Below, piece by piece: positions 32,715-35,768 of a stretch of 35,768 bases of DNA; position 1 is the first letter of the stretch, and each line of letters opens with the position of its first letter. The translations under genes and the position numbers were made by a program. The notes under the pieces were generated by a model that did not search any database, was not told where the DNA came from, and saw nothing but the letters and a program-made list of their open reading frames with translations. This DNA comes from Synechococcus sp. BS30m-G31 (lineage in GTDB: Bacteria > Cyanobacteriota > Cyanobacteriia > PCC-6307 > Cyanobiaceae), in contig JADHRU010000003.1 in the NCBI GenBank assembly GCA_016777265.1, positions 1 through 35,768 on the forward strand, read 5' to 3'.

Positions 32715-34250
32715 TCAGATTCCCAACTCCTTCAGCAAACGCGTCTGAGCCTGGCCACCCAAGATGGCGTGGGCCGCCATCGCTCCACTTGCCGCAACGG
32801 GTGGAATGCCAATTCCAGGAAATGTGCTGGCCCCACAAAGCCAGAGATTCTCGAGCGGAGTGGTCACCCCAGGGAACAAGCCCTTCGCAGCCGAAAGAGC
32901 AGGTCCATAGCTGCCTTGGCTCACGTTCAAGAAATGGCTATGGGTTAGGGGCGTGCCCTCCATCACCAGATCACATCGGTTACGAATATCTGGGATGCTG
33001 CGCTCTAAAACCCGCCAGAAAACCTCGCAACGCTCCCGCTTGAACGCGTCATAGGCCTGCGTCCCACGCGCGTGCTCGCGCCACAGCGTCCAAGGCTCAC
33101 TCGCTGGGGTATAGCCATGCAAGACATGGCGACCGGCAGGAGCCATCGAGGCGTCCAGGACGGAAGGAACCGACAACACCACCACATTGCGCTCGGCAGC
33201 AATTCCCCGTTCCCAGTCGTTGACCCACACCGTGTGAATGGGCAAGGGATCCAGACCGCTGGCATCAAAGCCCAAATGAAGGTGCAAAAAGCTGTTGCAA
33301 CGTGGGGTCTCTGCCCGTTGACGCTGCCAGGCCTTGGCAGCGTCAACAGGAAGCATCGCCAGGGTGCTCCAAATGTCGGCGTTACTCACAACGCGCTGCG
33401 CAGAAATCGTCTCCCCGTTCTGCAACTCGACGCCTACAACGCGATCACCATCCAGCAGCAGAGATCGCACGGTGACCCCTGTACGCAGGCTGCCGCCATG
33501 GGCCTCAAGTCCCTTGACCAGGGCATCCACCACCGCAGCACTGCCACCAAGGGGATAGTCGAGATGAGCCTCAGGCTGAAACCACTCCCCAAACAATGTG
33601 GCCATCGCAGCAGCGTTGGTATCGCCCATCGGCATCCCGCTGATCAGGAAGCAAAGCAAATCCACCCAATGGCGAAGGAACGGATCCTGGAGATGTCGAT
33701 CGACCAGTGGACCAAATGCGCCGGCGAGGTGACGCATCGCCCGGAGGTGGGGCAGTAAACGTCCCCCACGCTGCAACAGCTGAGCCATGCCATCGACACC
33801 CGGCCGCATGGAGAGGAGCGGCAACGCATCGGCCGCCGCGGCAATCGGACGAAGCACATCCATAAATCGGTGCCACTCCTCCACGGCAGCGGGGCCCCTC
33901 AGCTGACGCACCACCGCCTCAAACCCGTCATCGCCAACGGCAACGCTCAGGTCGCCTTCGGGAAGAAGCACGTCCCAGGTGCGGTAAGGAACAACCTCCA
34001 AGGTCTGACCCAGGGCCCGTAACACTTGAGCCAAAGGGTTATTGCTGGGCCAGCGCCCCAAGCCACTCCACAGGGACGGACCCGATTCGAGGTGATATCC
34101 CTGTCTTTGGAAACCATGGGCCGCTCCGCCAGGCTGGTGATGGGCCTCAAGCACCAGCACATCCCGGCCCGATTTGGCACAGAGCCCCGCGCAGCAGAGC
34201 CCCCCGATACCACTTCCAATTACGAGGACATCAACGCTGTCCTTCACCAA
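32715..34250 (-). CDS. CrtISO-like FAD-dependent oxidoreductase
   Basis: 511 residues of the phytoene desaturase / carotenoid isomerase superfamily. The N-terminal dinucleotide fold is textbook (VDVLVIGSGIGGLCCAGLCA, then VLVLEAHHQPGGAAHGFQRQG), with the CrtISO-like GYHLESGPSLW; the C-terminal FAD segment is NLWLCGASTFPGIGIPPVAASG. Standard CrtISO (CrtH) reads FPGQG before its last block, and this FPGIGIPPV differs, so it is more likely a CrtISO-like paralogue than CrtH itself. The substrate is probably a carotenoid or related lipid, not shown. The start is 44 nt from the divergent rhomboid ATG. Confidence 0.87.
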   Translation of the reverse strand: MVKDSVDVLVIGSGIGGLCCAGLCAKSGRDVLVLEAHHQPGGAAHGFQRQGYHLESGPSLWSGLGRWPSNNPLAQVLRALGQTLEVVPYRTWDVLLPEGDLSVAVGDDGFEAVVRQLRGPAAVEEWHRFMDVLRPIAAAADALPLLSMRPGVDGMAQLLQRGGRLLPHLRAMRHLAGAFGPLVDRHLQDPFLRHWVDLLCFLISGMPMGDTNAAAMATLFGEWFQPEAHLDYPLGGSAAVVDALVKGLEAHGGSLRTGVTVRSLLLDGDRVVGVELQNGETISAQRVVSNADIWSTLAMLPVDAAKAWQRQRAETPRCNSFLHLHLGFDASGLDPLPIHTVWVNDWERGIAAERNVVVLSVPSVLDASMAPAGRHVLHGYTPASEPWTLWREHARGTQAYDAFKRERCEVFWRVLERSIPDIRNRCDLVMEGTPLTHSHFLNVSQGSYGPALSAAKGLFPGVTTPLENLWLCGASTFPGIGIPPVAASGAMAAHAILGGQAQTRLLKELGI

Positions 34251-34294
34251 TCACTGTGCGGCGGAATCATCATTGTGGTCGCTTCTTGTTGTTG

Positions 34295-34837
34295 ATGCGT
34301 GGGCGATTTCTCCTGCCAGTGCTGTTGCTGGGGCTGGCCTGGGCGCAGGAATTAATCGACCAAGTGCTCTTCGGTGGAACCTGGAATCTGCCGATGGGGC
34401 CGGGTCTGCCGTGGTGGGGAGTCCTAAGCGCCCCGTTTAGCCACGCCGGCTTTGGACATTTGTTGTCCAACAGTGTGATCTTCCTCGTGCTGAGTTGGCT
34501 GGTGCTCACCCGAGGGGTCAGGGATTACGTGTCCATCTGGGTGGCGGTTCTAATCGTCAATGTGCCAATCGCGCTGTTGTGGCCAGCCCGAAGCCATGGG
34601 CTCTCTGGAGTGATTTATGGGCTTCTCGGTTATGTCTTAGCGGTTGGCTGGCTCGAGAAAAAAATTCTGCCGATCGTGTTGAGCCTGGTGGCGTTTTGGT
34701 TGTACGGATCAGCACTCATCGCCCTAATTCCAGGAGTCTCACCAGCGGGAGTGAGCTGGATTGGCCACGCTGGTGGATTCGCCGCTGGACTGCTCGCCGC
34801 ATGGACACAAAACAAGGAACGTTCCAATGCGATTTAA
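34295..34837 (+). CDS. Rhomboid family intramembrane serine protease
   Basis: About 180 residues from the ATG at 34295; an earlier ATG (34256) only adds a basic extension. Six hydrophobic segments carry the rhomboid core: HAGFGHLLSN in the early part, GLSGVIYGLLGY with the nucleophile Ser (GxSGxxxG), and WIGHAGGFAAG with the catalytic His. The substrate is unknown. It is divergent from the CrtISO-like gene and convergent with the peroxiredoxin-like gene (35 nt gap). Confidence 0.92.
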   Translation: MRGRFLLPVLLLGLAWAQELIDQVLFGGTWNLPMGPGLPWWGVLSAPFSHAGFGHLLSNSVIFLVLSWLVLTRGVRDYVSIWVAVLIVNVPIALLWPARSHGLSGVIYGLLGYVLAVGWLEKKILPIVLSLVAFWLYGSALIALIPGVSPAGVSWIGHAGGFAAGLLAAWTQNKERSNAI

Positions 34838-34872
34838 ATGAAATAAACCAACGGAACATCCTGGGTGAACCA

Positions 34873-35646
34873 TCAGAGGTATTGATCCAAGAAAGCCAAC
34901 GGGTTAGCCATCGTCTCGGAATAACCCAAGAGGCTTTTGTCGCAGTGTTGATACAACAAGTCATCATCACTGTCTAACAAATAGGTAGCTCCACGTTGGG
35001 TGATGTAGTCATCACAGGGCACATAGGTGCGCCAGTTTCCAAGCACTTCGTTCATATTTCTCAGTCGCCAAGTCGCCAATTCAAACGGTCTCTGGAAGCC
35101 ATCACCGCCGGCACGTCGGAACATCTTTCCGCGAAATGACGGCAGGGGCGAGGCCTGCACCAGATCGTCATCCGCGAACAGCTGCGGCGCCCGACGGTCG
35201 CCCGTGTAACCACGCAACACCTCCTGCAGTGTTCCTGGAGATCCAACACCAGCACACATCAACAAAAAGCCAGGCCAAGGCCCCCCTGGAATTTTCAATC
35301 CAGCCTCAAGCTCCAATTGCTCATGCAGTGTTGGAACAGGGTCAACTTGCAGTTGCTGGCGGGGAAAACGTGTGAACCCACAAAAGCGATCAGCCCCTGC
35401 GGCATCGCCAATCGCGAACACTTGAACACTGACGCCGTGGTCTCGCAAAGAATCCAAACGGGGAACGAGTGCCTGGGCATATTCCAAGGAATCAAAGTCG
35501 CCAAGCTGTCCCATGACAGCCACAAGACGCCTTGAACCTGTTGCCATACCTGGTAGTGGTGCGAGACGACTCAACAATGCTTCTGGTGCTTTCATAACCT
35601 TCTGGACAACAGCGTTGACAACAAATTTTGTTGTCAACGCCAGCAT
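34873..35646 (-). CDS. Peroxiredoxin-like (AhpC/TSA-type) family protein
   Basis: 257 residues if the ATG at 35646 is used. The core resembles the cyanobacterial/plastid peroxiredoxin-like family: RLVAVMGQLGDFDSLEYAQAL, VSVQVFAIGDAAGADRFCGF, TRFPRQQLQVDP and GVGSPGTLQEVLRGYTGD. A Cys in RFCGFTRFP could be redox-active, but the classical PxxxTxxC of peroxiredoxins is not seen, so peroxidase activity is uncertain. A downstream ATG at 35595 (MKAPEALLSRLAP) would leave the perfect palindrome 35612-35640 outside the protein; with the upstream start the palindrome encodes residues ~3-12. I cannot decide between the two. Confidence 0.78.
   Translation of the reverse strand: MLALTTKFVVNAVVQKVMKAPEALLSRLAPLPGMATGSRRLVAVMGQLGDFDSLEYAQALVPRLDSLRDHGVSVQVFAIGDAAGADRFCGFTRFPRQQLQVDPVPTLHEQLELEAGLKIPGGPWPGFLLMCAGVGSPGTLQEVLRGYTGDRRAPQLFADDDLVQASPLPSFRGKMFRRAGGDGFQRPFELATWRLRNMNEVLGNWRTYVPCDDYITQRGATYLLDSDDDLLYQHCDKSLLGYSETMANPLAFLDQYL
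35612..35640. promoter_or_regulatory. Perfect 29-nt palindrome at the peroxiredoxin-like gene start
   Basis: Arms GCGTTGACAACAAA and TTTGTTGTCAACGC around a single T: 14 perfect base pairs, the longest perfect inverted repeat I found in the window. No T-run follows, so it is not a normal terminator. It overlaps the first codons or the leader of the gene ending at 34873, and suits an operator or a translation-blocking hairpin. Confidence 0.7.
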
Positions 35647-35768
35647 GCTCTTTTTATGGCATAACCGTTGAGGTGCACGCCATTGGTCAGCCGCTCGAGT
35701 GCCATCGCAGCGAACTAGTCATCGTCAAACTTTTCAACTGATCAATCAATCAGTCCCTTTGCATCTTT
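35647..35768. other. Non-coding right edge
   Basis: The last 122 nt, upstream of the peroxiredoxin-like gene. I see no credible gene, only short AT-richer sequence that could hold its promoter. Another gene could start just beyond the window. Confidence 0.4.

Overview
The window looks like a chromosomal segment of a marine picocyanobacterium, most likely an oceanic or coastal Synechococcus (cluster 5 type). Pointers are moderate-to-high GC outside the intergenic gaps, Calvin-cycle genes (a class II aldolase and a proteobacterial-type phosphoribulokinase), a CSP41-like NAD-binding protein, a carotenoid isomerase-like flavoenzyme, several families known mainly from cyanobacteria (DUF3685/Ycf55-like, DUF3727, DUF6737, a CofE-like protein), LPS synthesis (lpxD) and dense, overlapping gene packing. 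I saw no tRNA, rRNA, CRISPR array, insertion sequence, prophage or plasmid signature.

Layout. 1-4208 (+): the 3' end of purQ, then a TAT-exported LD-carboxypeptidase and a gamma-glutamyltransferase joined by overlapping codons, then an acetolactate-decarboxylase-like/CARDB protein. 4222-21767 (-): class II fructose-bisphosphate aldolase with a strong terminator; a decayed class I aldolase directly upstream; a Gfo/Idh/MocA oxidoreductase, a small secreted protein, accD and prepilin peptidase; phosphoribulokinase with its own terminator; then a long same-strand run of leuB, lpxD, proB, a YqeG-type HAD phosphatase, DUF3727, ruvX, a GNAT-like protein, a CofE-like protein, a thioredoxin-like thylakoid protein, DUF3685, a Fur-family regulator and hisA. 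22086-26106 is mixed: CSP41-like (+), pgsA (-), a two-CBS protein (+), an internally duplicated secreted protein (-), an L,D-transpeptidase (+) and a small secreted protein (+). 26107-27093 is AT-rich with small proteins only. 27167-29918 (-): an apparent operon of a PdeM-like phosphoesterase, a 498-residue membrane-anchored protein and a phosphopantetheinyl transferase. 30230-35646: a GluR0-like ligand-gated potassium channel, a ribbon-helix-helix protein, a PPC-glutaredoxin fusion, DUF6737, a CrtISO-like flavoenzyme, a rhomboid protease and a peroxiredoxin-like protein whose start region holds a perfect 29-nt palindrome.

The genes are mostly housekeeping: carbon fixation and glycolysis (fba, prk), fatty acid and lipid synthesis (accD, pgsA, a carrier-protein activating transferase), amino acids (leuB, proB, hisA), purines (purQ) and cell envelope (S66 peptidase, GGT, lpxD, L,D-transpeptidase). 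The items most worth a second look are the class I aldolase pseudogene carrying two stops and a frameshift beside an intact class II enzyme, the ALDC-CARDB and PPC-glutaredoxin fusions (two proteins of one structural fold with the same HxH...GGH motif), the GluR0-like channel, the duplicated secreted protein, and the palindrome at 35612-35640. I did not find a clearly new multi-gene system.
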